Shown piece after piece: positions 39,654-49,080 of a DNA stretch of 64,000 nucleotides (positions within the stretch are counted from its first letter, which is position 1; the number at the start of each line of letters is the position of its first letter). A model generated the notes under the pieces. It did no database searches and had not been told where the DNA came from. It saw nothing but the letters and a program-made list of their open reading frames with translations. Position numbers and translations under genes: made by a program. The stretch covers positions 1 through 64,000 of the forward strand of contig NZ_KB907982.1 of assembly GCF_000382265.1 (NCBI RefSeq), read 5' to 3'. The stretch comes from Yoonia vestfoldensis DSM 16212. Its GTDB lineage: Bacteria; Pseudomonadota; Alphaproteobacteria; Rhodobacterales; Rhodobacteraceae.

Positions 39654-40384
39654 CCATGGACCGCGCCCGCCCCGAGGATTGGTACCGCGTGCAAAGCGTC
39701 AGCGACGGGATTTCCCTGATCGACGAACCCTTCATCCAGCCGTTCTACCGCTGCAATATGTGGCATGTGCGCGGGCGCGACCGTGACATGCTGGTCGATA
39801 GCGGGATGGGTGTCGTGTCCTTGCGGGACTGGGTGCCTTTGGTGACCGAACGCGCGCTGACGGCGGTGGCGAGCCATACGCATTTCGATCATATCGGCTG
39901 TCACCACGAATTTCCCGACCGCTGCGTGCACCGGCTGGAGGCTGAGCTGCTGGCCAACCCCACGCGGGCCGCGATCCTTGCGGACCCCTATGTCACCGAT
40001 GACATATTCGACCGACTGCCGCCTGCGCCTTACCAATCCGCGACATATCAGGTGACATCCGCCCCCGCGACGCGGCTGTTGGAGGATGGCGATACGATCG
40101 ATCTGGGCGACCGGCATTTCGCGGTGATCCACACCCCCGGCCATTCACCGGGCGGGATTGCCCTGTGGGAGGCGGCGACGGAGACATTGTTTTCCGGCGA
40201 TATCGTCTATGACGGTCCCCTGATCGAAGACACCTATCACGCCGATGCGACGGATTATCATGCCTCGATGGTGCGGCTTTACGATCTGCCGGTGCGGGTC
40301 GTGCATGGCGGGCATTTCGGCAGCTATGACGGCACCCGCCACCGCGCGATCATCCGCGCGTGGCTGGATGCCAAGGACGGTTAG
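39650..40384 (+). CDS. metallo-beta-lactamase-fold hydrolase
   Basis: A 244-residue hydrolase. Metal-binding motifs are SHTHFDHIG (about 75-83), TPGHSPGG near 163 with the third His, and SGDIVYDGPL with the bridging Asp near 183. A late HGGHFGSY supplies the last His near 224. The start overlaps the ATPase stop, so it belongs to the ABC operon and may act on the imported compound or its ester or thioester. A second ATG lies 6 bases in. It converges on the exonuclease-fusion gene with a 4-base overlap. Confidence 0.88.
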   Translation: MTMDRARPEDWYRVQSVSDGISLIDEPFIQPFYRCNMWHVRGRDRDMLVDSGMGVVSLRDWVPLVTERALTAVASHTHFDHIGCHHEFPDRCVHRLEAELLANPTRAAILADPYVTDDIFDRLPPAPYQSATYQVTSAPATRLLEDGDTIDLGDRHFAVIHTPGHSPGGIALWEAATETLFSGDIVYDGPLIEDTYHADATDYHASMVRLYDLPVRVVHGGHFGSYDGTRHRAIIRAWLDAKDG

Positions 40385-41790
40385 CCGTTCAGGTCCGGCA
40401 GCAGGCGCTTGTGCTTGCGGATTTCGGTTACGACCGCGCCAAAGGTCGAAAGGCCGCGCGCCTCGAGCATGGGGATCATGCGCAGGAATATGTCGCGCGT
40501 GGCGATGGCATCACCAATCGCGGTGTGCCTGTGTTCGTCGAGCAATTCGATCCCCAGCCGTGTGGCCAGTTCGTCCAGCGTATGGCCTTCGGTAATCCCG
40601 AACAGCACGGCGGACAGCAGCACTGTATCCAGCACGGGATGGTCGAATTTCACCCCGATTTTGGGCGCATAGCGGTGAAAGAACGACAGATCGAAAGGCG
40701 CGTTATGCGCGACCAGCACCGCATCGCGGGCAAAGCTGTGAAACCTGCGCCCCGCCTGCACCATGTCGGGCGCGTCTTTTACCATGGCGTCGGTGATCCG
40801 GTGGACGGCGGTGGAACTTGCGGGGATCGGGCGGCCCGGATTGACAAGGATGTCCAGCACCTCGCCGGGGGCCTGCTGGCCGTTGACCACGCGCAGGGCG
40901 CCGATCTGGACGACTTCGTCCTTGTTGGGTAGAAATCCGGTGGTTTCGGTGTCGAACACCACATAGGTCAGGTCGCGTAGCGGCACGTCCTCGATATCGC
41001 GGGTCTGGGTGCGGGTCGTCATTTCGAAATCAAAGACAACAGGGCGGGCGGGGCTGGCCTCGCGCGGGACAGGAAAGCTGAGCATGTAGCCTTGCCCCTC
41101 GCCCAGATCATGCAGACTGACATCCAACAACCGCGCGCCGTCGGCGGTGGCGATCTGCTGGTCCAGCGTCGCGCGTCCGCTGTCGGCAAGGTTCGCAAGT
41201 CCGGCACGCAGATAGGTTTCGTCGAAATAGTCGAACACTTTCTGCCCCAGCCCCAGATGGTGCTGATCGTCCAGCATCAGCGCGGCATGGCCGTCATAAA
41301 GCGCGATACGGTGGTCGGGGCTGACCATCAGCACGGCGGCGGGGATCGCCGACAGGATGCGCGTCAGATGTTCCCGTTCGGCGGACAGCCTGCTTGTCGA
41401 GCGGGCGAGGTGGTCATCCGCCTCGGTCCGCGCCGAGGCCAGCCGCGACGTCAGCGCCGCCGCCGCCTGCGCCAGATCGCCAAGGTGGCGCGCCATATCG
41501 GCATCGATGCCGCGGCGCATGTCGGTTGCGGCATGGGCCCGCATCGCGGCGGCGAGCCGTTCCATCGGGCGCGCCACCATGTCATCGACAATGAACCACG
41601 CCAGCGCGCAGATCCCAAGGATCGTGAACCCCGCCATCAGGCCCGCGCTGATCAGCACCGACCGGGGGTCGGCATGGTCAAGCCGTGCTTCGGCCATCAT
41701 CAGCGCGCCGGCCACAGCCCCGATGCAGGCAACCGCCAGCAGAGCGAACAGGGCAAGCGTGCGCTGACGAGGGCGAAGCCTGTTCACCAT
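40381..41790 (-). CDS. membrane PAS-like/DEDDh 3'-5' exonuclease fusion
   Basis: A 469-residue protein with an unusual layout. Two membrane segments (about 12-32 and 46-68) are followed by a HAMP-like and coiled-coil linker (70-145), a PAS-like domain (about 145-245: ILSAIPAAVLMVSPDHRIALYDG) and a C-terminal DNA-polymerase-III-epsilon-type exonuclease (about 276-440). The nuclease residues are all there: Asp280 and Glu282 in FDTETTG, Asp367 in AHNAPFDLSFF, His422 and Asp427 in HTAIGDA. It looks like a sensor kinase whose kinase part was replaced by an exonuclease. It is last in a run with the DUF294 nucleotidyltransferase, downstream of the acetate genes. Confidence 0.88.
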   Translation of the reverse strand: MVNRLRPRQRTLALFALLAVACIGAVAGALMMAEARLDHADPRSVLISAGLMAGFTILGICALAWFIVDDMVARPMERLAAAMRAHAATDMRRGIDADMARHLGDLAQAAAALTSRLASARTEADDHLARSTSRLSAEREHLTRILSAIPAAVLMVSPDHRIALYDGHAALMLDDQHHLGLGQKVFDYFDETYLRAGLANLADSGRATLDQQIATADGARLLDVSLHDLGEGQGYMLSFPVPREASPARPVVFDFEMTTRTQTRDIEDVPLRDLTYVVFDTETTGFLPNKDEVVQIGALRVVNGQQAPGEVLDILVNPGRPIPASSTAVHRITDAMVKDAPDMVQAGRRFHSFARDAVLVAHNAPFDLSFFHRYAPKIGVKFDHPVLDTVLLSAVLFGITEGHTLDELATRLGIELLDEHRHTAIGDAIATRDIFLRMIPMLEARGLSTFGAVVTEIRKHKRLLPDLNG

Positions 41791-42314
41791 CAGGCGGACC
41801 CTTCGCAGACAGCGGCGGTCGCAGGATCGTCAAGTCCGGTCTGGTCCCAGCGGGAAACGCTGATCGTGCCGTCGTCGTTGAATATGGCGTTATCCTCCAG
41901 CAGTGCGGTGCGCCCCTGGGCGCAGTCGAACAAGGCCGTCCGGAACTGCACCGGCTGCCAGCGGGCGAAAAAGATCACGTTGCTCAGGCGCAGGTCCGGG
42001 ACATTGGGGTTGCGCTGCACGCCCGCGACATTCACGGCGGCAAAGCGGTTCACATAGGGCACAAGATAGGTCCATGGGCTGAACGGCGCGGAATAATCCA
42101 CGGTCGAAATCACCTCGTAGCCTTCGGGCAACAGCGTCAACGTGCGCGGATACCAGCGGTATTCGCTGGTCAGGCTCATCGCGATCATGCCAATGCCGGC
42201 GAAGGCTGGCACGATCCAGCGCGGCAGGCGCCGGCCGGTCAGGCGGTTCAGGATCAGCGCGATACCGGCGGCTGCAAAGCCCGCGGCGACGATACTGATG
42301 ATGTCGACATACAT
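41790..42314 (-). CDS. small membrane protein of unknown function
   Basis: A 174-residue protein with two N-terminal hydrophobic segments (about 3-22 and 33-50), then a periplasmic-type domain with EYRWYPR, ISTVDYSAPFSPWTYLVPYVNRF and two cysteines (FDCAQG and AVCEG). AAAGGAC precedes the ATG. It lies between the DUF294 protein and the exonuclease fusion, overlapping the latter by one base, so all three are likely made together. I do not recognise the family. Confidence 0.8.
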   Translation of the reverse strand: MYVDIISIVAAGFAAAGIALILNRLTGRRLPRWIVPAFAGIGMIAMSLTSEYRWYPRTLTLLPEGYEVISTVDYSAPFSPWTYLVPYVNRFAAVNVAGVQRNPNVPDLRLSNVIFFARWQPVQFRTALFDCAQGRTALLEDNAIFNDDGTISVSRWDQTGLDDPATAAVCEGSA

Positions 42315-42339
42315 TCTGAAGTCCTTTGGTTTTATCGGA

Positions 42340-44184
42340 TCATCCGATGACGCCGCGCCCTTGGGTCACGGCGGATTGCATGGTGCGCACGACGACAAAA
42401 GCGTCGCGCAGATGGCTGCGTTCGAATTCGGACAGCACGTTGGGCGACATGAAATTATCCGGTTTGGCACCGGCGCGGATCAGCGTCGCCTGATGGTCCA
42501 GCCGTGTCTGCGCGATCAGGTCATAAGCATCCAGCAGATCACGCCCACCCGCCTGACTGATCTGGCCTGCGCCATGCGCGCTTTCGATGCGCGCGCGGGT
42601 GTTGGCGCCGTCCAACTGGCCACGCAACGCATAGATCCGCCCCAGATCGACGACAGGGATCACCCCGTTCATCTTCATGTCGATATGGTTCTTGTATTCG
42701 CCGCTGCGGACGGTCGCAAACCCGCGCAGCAACCCCAGCGGCGGTGTGTGTTTTAACGAATTCGACACCATATGCGCCACGAAGATCGAATTGCGTGCGG
42801 CGGATTCAAGCGTCTCGCGGTGCAGATCCTCGAACAGGGACCGCGTCCCACCGATCGGACGCAGGTCGAACATGACCGACGCCAGCATCTGCGCCTCGGT
42901 GCTTGGCTGGTCGATCCAGCGCCGGAAATAGCTGCGCCAGACGCTGACGGGCTGGCACCAGCGCGGATTGGTCGCCATCATGTCGCCGGGGCAATAGAAA
43001 TATCCGGCCGTGTCCAACCCATCGCTGACGAATTTCGCAAGCTCTGCGAAATAGGACATGTCGTCATCGGTCACGCTATCGTCCAGCATCAGGCAATTGT
43101 CCTGATCCGAAATGCCGGTCTGTTCCTGCCGCCCCTGCGACCCGCAGGCGAGCCAGAGATAGGGCACGGGTGGCGGCCCCAGCGTTTCCTCTGCCAGTGT
43201 CAGCAGACGGCGGGTGATCGCATCGGCGATATCGGTGATCAGGCGGGTGACGGTTTCGTGCCGGTTGCCCGCACCGACCAGTTGCACCAGCAGTTGCGGG
43301 ATGCGCGCGGTGACGGCGGCCATTTCCGCAGGGGTGGTTGCCCGCACCACGTCGCGCACCAGCGAGGCAGAGTTCGTCGCCTGGAACCGCGTCAGGTTGG
43401 TCTGCGTGACGATCCCCACCAGCTTGCCCTGATCGACGACAGGCACATGGCCGAACCGCCGTTCCATCATCATGTGCAGCACGTCCGACCCGATGGCCGA
43501 GGGTGGCAATGTGTCGGGATCAGCGGTCATGATCCGGCTGACGGGCAGGCCGGTGTCCAGCCCTTCGGCGACGACGCGGTTGTTGATGTCGTGCAGTGTC
43601 ACGATCCCGGCAAGCTGATCGTCCTGCATGACGGGCAGACAGGAAATCCGGTGCTGGCGCATCAGCTTTGCGGCTTCGGTAATCGTATCGGCGGCGGTGC
43701 AGGTGACGGGATTGCTGGCCATCAGCTGATCGACACGTGTTTCGGTCAGTGTGGCGGGGCGGGTCGCATCCACGGCATCACGGGTCCGGCCACGGGTAAA
43801 GAAACGGTGCGCGCCTGCGTCGGCGGCGATCAATTGGTGAAATGCGGCTGTCGGCAGCAACAGCAATTCGCCGTCGCTGAGTGCGCGAGCATTGGTGCCG
43901 GTCTTGCCGTCGCGCATCAATCCGCGCTCGCCGAAAGAATTGCGGCTGCTCAGTTGCGAGACGATCTCGCCGGTCTCGGTGGTGATTTCGACCTCGCCGT
44001 CGAGAATGACGTAAAGCCCGTCGCACGGTGTCCCGAACGGGTAGATCGCATCGCCTGCGGCCATCGGCACGCGGACGAATTGCGTCAGTACGCGCTGGAA
44101 ATCGGCATCCGGCAGGCTGTCATAAGGGTGGATCGACAAAAGAAAGCGACGCAGATCAAGCATGGATCGGGGCATCTTGTGCAT
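42340..44184 (-). CDS. cNMP-binding/CBS/DUF294 nucleotidyltransferase-like protein
   Basis: A 614-residue cytoplasmic protein with a cyclic-nucleotide-binding-like domain (about 20-125), two CBS domains (about 150-207 and 212-268), a DUF294 GlnD-like nucleotidyltransferase domain (about 305-450) and the DUF294 C-terminal helical domain (to 614). The transferase motif is complete: Gly348-Ser349 and GRQE, with the metal-binding Asp360 and Asp362 in SDQD. The family is thought to modify a protein or nucleotide in response to nucleotide signals, but no substrate is established. An ATG 9 bases in is an alternative start. A terminator separates it from the symporter upstream. Confidence 0.9.
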   Translation of the reverse strand: MHKMPRSMLDLRRFLLSIHPYDSLPDADFQRVLTQFVRVPMAAGDAIYPFGTPCDGLYVILDGEVEITTETGEIVSQLSSRNSFGERGLMRDGKTGTNARALSDGELLLLPTAAFHQLIAADAGAHRFFTRGRTRDAVDATRPATLTETRVDQLMASNPVTCTAADTITEAAKLMRQHRISCLPVMQDDQLAGIVTLHDINNRVVAEGLDTGLPVSRIMTADPDTLPPSAIGSDVLHMMMERRFGHVPVVDQGKLVGIVTQTNLTRFQATNSASLVRDVVRATTPAEMAAVTARIPQLLVQLVGAGNRHETVTRLITDIADAITRRLLTLAEETLGPPPVPYLWLACGSQGRQEQTGISDQDNCLMLDDSVTDDDMSYFAELAKFVSDGLDTAGYFYCPGDMMATNPRWCQPVSVWRSYFRRWIDQPSTEAQMLASVMFDLRPIGGTRSLFEDLHRETLESAARNSIFVAHMVSNSLKHTPPLGLLRGFATVRSGEYKNHIDMKMNGVIPVVDLGRIYALRGQLDGANTRARIESAHGAGQISQAGGRDLLDAYDLIAQTRLDHQATLIRAGAKPDNFMSPNVLSEFERSHLRDAFVVVRTMQSAVTQGRGVIG

Positions 44185-44220
44185 CCTGGTCCGGGCAATA
44201 GAGGCTTGCCGGAGCTCTGA

Positions 44221-44256
44221 AAAAAGAAAGCGGGCAGTCCTTGCGAACTGCCCGCC
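44221..44256 (-). terminator. rho-independent terminator after the symporter gene
   Basis: On the minus strand GCGGGCAGT-(8)-ACTGCCCGC is followed at once by TTTCTTTTTT. It sits 8 bases after the symporter stop and insulates the symporter from the DUF294 gene downstream. Confidence 0.9.
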
Positions 44257-44264
44257 CTGTGCTC

Positions 44265-46082
44265 TTAGTGAGCGGTTGCAGCGCCCGCGCCTTTGGGCAC
44301 GCGGATCGATTCAACGAGGTCCTGGATCTCGCGTGGTGGTGCCTTTGTCAGGCCCGAAACGAGATAGGCAGACCCGAAGTTCAGGATCGCGCCAATGGTC
44401 CCGAAGGACAATGGAGAGATACCGAACAGCCAGTTAGCAGGAATGTTCTCGTACGTCGCTGTGCCAGGGATGAAGAACCAGCCCAGGTACAGGAAGATGT
44501 AGACCGACGTCGAGATCAGACCCACCAGCATGCCGACGATTGCGCCTTCCTTGTTCACACGCTTGGAGAAGATCCCCATCATGAGCACAGGGAAGATCGT
44601 CGCCGCAGCCAGACCGAAGGCCAGCGCCACCACCTGAGCCGCAAAGCCCGGAGGGTTCAGACCCAGCCATGTCGCCAGCACGATCGCGAAGCCCATTGAA
44701 ATCCGCGCAGCCAGAAGCTCGCCTTTTTCGGTGATGTTCGGGTTGATCGAGCCTTTGATCAGGTCATGCGAGATTGCAGACGAGATCGCCAGCAATAGAC
44801 CTGCTGCCGTTGACAAAGCCGCTGCCAGACCGCCTGCAGCTACCAGTGCGATCACCCAGCCCGGAAGCGCTGCGATCTCTGGGTTTGCCAGAACCATCAT
44901 GTCGTTGTCGATGCGTGTCAGTTCGTTGCCGGCCCAGCCACGTTCGGCTGCGATGGCCTGCATGTTTGCACTGCCTTCACTGTAGTACTGGATCATGCCA
45001 TCGCCGTTTTTGTCTTCGAAGGCGAGCAGTCCGGTGTTTACCCAGGTGTTGATCCAAGACAGTTCCGGATTGGTGTTGATCTGCTCTAGCGAGATCGCGT
45101 CGCCATCCAGCGCATTGCCTTCCACGGCGTTGGGCCAGAATGTTGTCGTCAGGTTCAAACGCGCCATCGACCCCACGGCAGGTGCCACGGTGTAGAGCAA
45201 TGCGATGAAAACCAGCGCCCAACCAGCCGACCAACGTGCGTCGGCAACCTTTGGCACGGTGAAGAAGCGGATGATGACGTGTGGCAGACCGGCGGTGCCG
45301 ATCATCAGCGACATCGTGAACAACACCATGTTCAGCGTCGATGTCGTATACGACGTGTATTGCGTGAACCCGAGTTCCGTCACGACCTGATCAAGTTTGG
45401 CCAGGAAGGCGACGTCACCCCCTGTTGGTGCATAGCTGCCCAGCAGGCCCAGTTGCGGGAACACGTTTCCGGTGATCTGCAACGAGATGAAGATCGCGGG
45501 AATGGTGTAGGCCACGATCAGCACGCAGTATTGCGCGACCTGCGTGTAGGTGATGCCCTTCATCCCGCCGAACACCGCATAGGCGAAAACGATCGCCGCA
45601 CCGATGTAAAGGCCGGTATCCGTCGACACTTCGAGGAAACGCGCAAAGGTCACGCCCACACCGCGCATCTGGCCGATCACGTAAGTCACCGAAATGACGA
45701 TCAGACAGACCACGGCGACAAGCCGTGCGCCTTTGGAATAGAACCGGTCACCGACGAATTCCGGCACTGTGAACTTGCCGAATTTGCGCAGGTAAGGTGC
45801 CAGCAGCAGCGCCAGAAGCACATAACCGCCGGTCCAGCCCATCAGGAAGGACGATTGCGTATAGCCGCCCGCGGGTGCGAGCGCGATGATCCCCGCCATC
45901 GAAATGAACGACGCCGCCGACATCCAGTCTGCCGCCGTCGCCATGCCGTTCATGACGGGGGGAACACCCTGTCCGGCTGCATAGAATTCTGCCGTCGTGC
46001 CCGCGCGGGCCCAGACTGCGATGCCGATGTAAAGCGCAAAGGACGCGCCCACCACCAGCAGGTTGAGTGTATACTGATCCAT
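44265..46082 (-). CDS. sodium:solute symporter, ActP/VC_2705 type
   Basis: A 605-residue SSS-family transporter with about thirteen to fourteen membrane segments. Family features include EFYAAGQGVPPVMNGMATAADWMSAASFISMAG near 32-64, GGMKGITYTQVAQ near 172, GTAGLPHVIIRFFTV near 273-287 and the late AALSTAAGLLLAISSAISHDL. A hydrophilic insert (about 330-395: DKNGDGMIQYY) sets it in the VC_2705-like subfamily. Position beside acs and DUF4212 points to acetate or another short monocarboxylate as substrate. It ends before a strong terminator. Confidence 0.93.
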   Translation of the reverse strand: MDQYTLNLLVVGASFALYIGIAVWARAGTTAEFYAAGQGVPPVMNGMATAADWMSAASFISMAGIIALAPAGGYTQSSFLMGWTGGYVLLALLLAPYLRKFGKFTVPEFVGDRFYSKGARLVAVVCLIVISVTYVIGQMRGVGVTFARFLEVSTDTGLYIGAAIVFAYAVFGGMKGITYTQVAQYCVLIVAYTIPAIFISLQITGNVFPQLGLLGSYAPTGGDVAFLAKLDQVVTELGFTQYTSYTTSTLNMVLFTMSLMIGTAGLPHVIIRFFTVPKVADARWSAGWALVFIALLYTVAPAVGSMARLNLTTTFWPNAVEGNALDGDAISLEQINTNPELSWINTWVNTGLLAFEDKNGDGMIQYYSEGSANMQAIAAERGWAGNELTRIDNDMMVLANPEIAALPGWVIALVAAGGLAAALSTAAGLLLAISSAISHDLIKGSINPNITEKGELLAARISMGFAIVLATWLGLNPPGFAAQVVALAFGLAAATIFPVLMMGIFSKRVNKEGAIVGMLVGLISTSVYIFLYLGWFFIPGTATYENIPANWLFGISPLSFGTIGAILNFGSAYLVSGLTKAPPREIQDLVESIRVPKGAGAATAH

Positions 46083-46104
46083 TGGTTTCCCTGTCCCTTT
46101 TTGC

Positions 46105-46365
46105 TTATTCCTCGACGCCGAATTCAGCGTCGAGCTTGTTCATGCGCCAGGCGTAGAAAAAGATCAGCCCCAGGAACACCAGGATCGAGCCTTGCTGCGC
46201 GAACCAGAATCCCAGATCGGCGCCGCCGACCGAGATACCCATCAGCAACGGGCGCAAGATGATGCCGAAGCCAAAAGATACGGTTGCCCAGATGACAAGG
46301 CTTATCAGAATGATCCGCACGTTTGCGGCCCAGTAGGCGTTGTTGTTTTGTGGTTCCTCTGCCAT
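46105..46365 (-). CDS. DUF4212 small membrane subunit of the symporter
   Basis: An 86-residue protein with two membrane segments (about 17-40 and 52-70) and a conserved N-terminal AYWAANVRII block. DUF4212 proteins regularly precede VC_2705-type symporters, comparable to DUF485 next to ActP, and are presumed small partners. GGGAGGATGCCTAA lies before the ATG, and the symporter starts 22 bases after its stop. It lies 67 bases downstream of adk in the same direction. Confidence 0.93.
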   Translation of the reverse strand: MAEEPQNNNAYWAANVRIILISLVIWATVSFGFGIILRPLLMGISVGGADLGFWFAQQGSILVFLGLIFFYAWRMNKLDAEFGVEE

Positions 46366-46432
46366 TTAGGCATCCTCCCTTGTTACACTTAGTCGAAGCC
46401 GCGGAATGGACCGCGCCTTCTTTCCCTCCCTG

Positions 46433-47119
46433 TTACGCGACAGCCTTTTTGACGATCGCGCCCAGCTCTTCGGCGACCTGCCCGATCTCGCCCATGGCGT
46501 TGATCCGTTGCAGCGTGCCTTGTTTCTCGTAATAGGTGATCAGCGGCGCGGTTTGCGCGTGATAGGCCATCAGCCGTTGGCCGACGGTTGCCGCATTGTC
46601 ATCGGCGCGGCGTTGCATGTTGGTGCTGCCGCATTTGTCGCAAGTGCCCGCGACGGCGGGCATCTTGTAGCTGTCGTGATAGCCTTCGCAGCAGTCGCCG
46701 CAGGCATAGCGCCCGGCGACGCGCACCACCATTTCGGCGTCGTCCACGTCAAGCGAAATGGCCGCGTTGATCCGCTGCCCGCTTTGCGCCAGCAGCTCGT
46801 CGAGCGCTTGCGCCTGCACGGTCGTGCGCGGAAACCCGTCAAGGATCACGCCCTGCTGCGTATCCGCCGCCGCCAGCCTGTCTTTGAGGATCGCGAGCAC
46901 GATGTCGTCGCTGACCAGACCGCCTGCCGCCATCACTGACTTCGCGGCAAGCCCGGCCTCGGTCCCGGCGGCGACGGCCGCGCGCAGCAAATCGCCGGTG
47001 GACAGTTGCACCAAACCGAAACGGTCCTGCAACATGCGCGCCTGCGTGCCCTTGCCCGCACCCGGAGGCCCCAGAAGGATCAGCACGGCAGGGCGTGTCA
47101 TGGTGTCGGCGCCGCTCAT
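46433..47119 (-). CDS. adk: adenylate kinase with zinc-type lid
   Basis: The enzyme interconverts AMP + ATP and 2 ADP. It is 228 residues from the ATG at 47119, which overlaps the acs stop codon (TCATGA); an ATG at 47101 is less likely. The P-loop is GPPGAGKGT (residues 17-25), with [19 protein letters not shown] and a four-cysteine lid (CGDC ... CDKC) that would bind zinc. Coupling to acs is meaningful because Acs releases AMP. The usual essential adk of proteobacteria lies near ribosomal protein genes, so this may be a second copy, which cannot be checked here. Confidence 0.95.
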   Translation of the reverse strand: MSGADTMTRPAVLILLGPPGAGKGTQARMLQDRFGLVQLSTGDLLRAAVAAGTEAGLAAKSVMAAGGLVSDDIVLAILKDRLAAADTQQGVILDGFPRTTVQAQALDELLAQSGQRINAAISLDVDDAEMVVRVAGRYACGDCCEGYHDSYKMPAVAGTCDKCGSTNMQRRADDNAATVGQRLMAYHAQTAPLITYYEKQGTLQRINAMGEIGQVAEELGAIVKKAVA

Positions 47120-49080
47120 GACTTGTTCATCCGGTGTTCGATCAGGTGATCGACCACGGAAGGATCGGCGAGGGTGGAAATATCGCCCAGCGTCGTATGA
47201 TCGTTTTCGGCGATCTTGCGCAGGATGCGGCGCATGATCTTGCCGGACCGTGTTTTCGGCAGACCCGGCGCCCATTGGATCAGGTCAGGGCTGGCGATCG
47301 GGCCGATTTCGGCGCGGACCCATTTCACCAGATCCTTGCGCAGATCCTCGGACGGTTCGATTCCGTTCATCAACGTGACATAGGCATAGATGCCTTGCCC
47401 CTTGATCGCGTGGGGATACCCGACGACAGCAGCCTCGGCCACGTCGACATGGGCGACCAGCGCGCTTTCGACCTCGGCCGTGCCCATGCGGTGGCCGGAC
47501 ACGTTGATCACGTCGTCCACGCGGCCGGTGATCCAGTAATACCCGTCTTCATCGCGGCGGCACCCGTCGCCGGTGAAATAATAGTTCTTGTAGTCGGAGA
47601 AATAGGTTTTCTCGAACCGTTCATGGTCGCCATAAACCGTGCGCATCTGGCCGGGCCAGCTGTCCTTGATGCACAGCACGCCTTCGGCGGCGGTCGTCGT
47701 GATCTCTTCGCCGGTCTGCGGATCAAGGATCACGGGCTGCACGCCAAAGAAGGGCAGCGTCGCCGATCCGGGCTTGGTCGGGATCGCGCCGGGCAGCGGT
47801 GTCAGCAGATGGCCGCCGGTTTCGGTCTGCCACCAGGTGTCGACGATAGGGCATTTGCCCTTGCCGATGACGTCATTGTACCAGTTCCACGCCTCGGGGT
47901 TGATCGGCTCGCCCACGGTGCCCAGCACCTTGATGCTCGACAGGTCGTATTTTTCCACGGGGGCGTTGCCATGCGCCATCAGCGCGCGCAGGGCTGTCGG
48001 GGCAGTGTAGAACTGGTTGACCTTGTGCTTTTGGCACACGGCCCAGAACCGGCCCGCATCGGGGTAGGTCGGCACACCTTCGAACATGATGGTCGTGGCA
48101 CCATTTGCGAGCGGACCATAGACGATATAGCTGTGGCCCGTCACCCAGCCGACATCGGCGGTACACCAGAAGATGTCACCGTCGTGGTAATCGAAGGTGT
48201 ATTGATGCGTCATCGCGGCATAGGCCAGATAGCCGCCCGAAGTATGCACGACACCCTTGGGCTGGCCGGTGGACCCTGACGTATAAAGAATGAACAGGGG
48301 GTCTTCGGCGCCCATCTCGACCGGGGCGCAGTAATCGTCAGCCTCCATCGCCATTTCATTGTAGTCGAAGTCGCGCCCGTCCACCCAGGTGGTCTGCCCG
48401 CCGGTGCGGCGCACCACCAGACATTTCACGCTGTCCTTGCAATGCAGCAGGGCCGCGTCGGTGTTGGATTTCAGCGGCGTGGACCGCCCGCCGCGCGGCG
48501 CATGATCGGCGGTGATCACGACTTTGGCGTCGCAGCCGTTGATCCGCGCGCCCAAAGCATCGGGCGAAAAGCCCGCAAAAACGATCGAATGCACGGCACC
48601 GATCCGCGCGCAGGCCAGCATGGCATAGGCGGCCTCGGGGATCATCGGCAGATAGATCACGACCCGGTCGCCTGTGCGCACGCCAAGCGTTTCCAGAATA
48701 TTGGCCATGCGGCACGTGCGGCGGTGCAGTTCCTTGTAGGTGATGTGCTGGGCGGGGTCTTTCGGATCATCGGGTTCCCAGATGATCGCGGTCTGGTCGC
48801 CACGGGTTTCCAGATGCCGGTCGATGCAATTGGCGCTGACGTTCAGGGTGCCGTCCTCGAACCATTTGATGTCGATGTTGCCGGGCGCAAAGCTGGCGTT
48901 TTTCACCTTCGTGAACGGCTTGATCCAGTCGATTCTGTTGCCGTGCTCGGCCCAGAAACTTTCAGGGTCGCGGATCGATGCATCATACATCGCCTGATAT
49001 TGGTCTGCCGTGACATGCGCCTTGGCGGCAAAGGCCGCAGAAGGCGCAAACCGACCGTCGGCGTGAGCTGTGCTTGACAT
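47116..49080 (-). CDS. acs: acetyl-CoA synthetase (AMP-forming)
   Basis: Acs activates acetate with ATP and CoA, giving acetyl-CoA, AMP and PPi. It is 654 residues from the ATG at 49080, with GGAGG 4 bases upstream. Motifs are [18 protein letters not shown] near 264-281, [11 protein letters not shown] near 414, the hinge [16 protein letters not shown] near 515, and [11 protein letters not shown] with Lys614, the residue controlled by acetylation in this family. It is the first gene of the acetate run acs-adk-DUF4212-symporter. The upstream 303-base gap holds candidate operators. Confidence 0.96.
   Translation of the reverse strand: MSSTAHADGRFAPSAAFAAKAHVTADQYQAMYDASIRDPESFWAEHGNRIDWIKPFTKVKNASFAPGNIDIKWFEDGTLNVSANCIDRHLETRGDQTAIIWEPDDPKDPAQHITYKELHRRTCRMANILETLGVRTGDRVVIYLPMIPEAAYAMLACARIGAVHSIVFAGFSPDALGARINGCDAKVVITADHAPRGGRSTPLKSNTDAALLHCKDSVKCLVVRRTGGQTTWVDGRDFDYNEMAMEADDYCAPVEMGAEDPLFILYTSGSTGQPKGVVHTSGGYLAYAAMTHQYTFDYHDGDIFWCTADVGWVTGHSYIVYGPLANGATTIMFEGVPTYPDAGRFWAVCQKHKVNQFYTAPTALRALMAHGNAPVEKYDLSSIKVLGTVGEPINPEAWNWYNDVIGKGKCPIVDTWWQTETGGHLLTPLPGAIPTKPGSATLPFFGVQPVILDPQTGEEITTTAAEGVLCIKDSWPGQMRTVYGDHERFEKTYFSDYKNYYFTGDGCRRDEDGYYWITGRVDDVINVSGHRMGTAEVESALVAHVDVAEAAVVGYPHAIKGQGIYAYVTLMNGIEPSEDLRKDLVKWVRAEIGPIASPDLIQWAPGLPKTRSGKIMRRILRKIAENDHTTLGDISTLADPSVVDHLIEHRMNKS

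Noticed and set aside
42772-44220. 482-codon plus frame opposite the DUF294 gene
   Set aside because: The minus-strand protein has intact cNMP, CBS and transferase motifs; the plus product has none.
47120-47275. N-terminal extension of adenylate kinase
   Set aside because: It lies inside the acs coding region in another frame; the P-loop is at the normal distance from the ATG at 47119.
47134-48279. 381-codon plus frame opposite acs
   Set aside because: acs is certain on the minus strand; no motif supports the plus frame.
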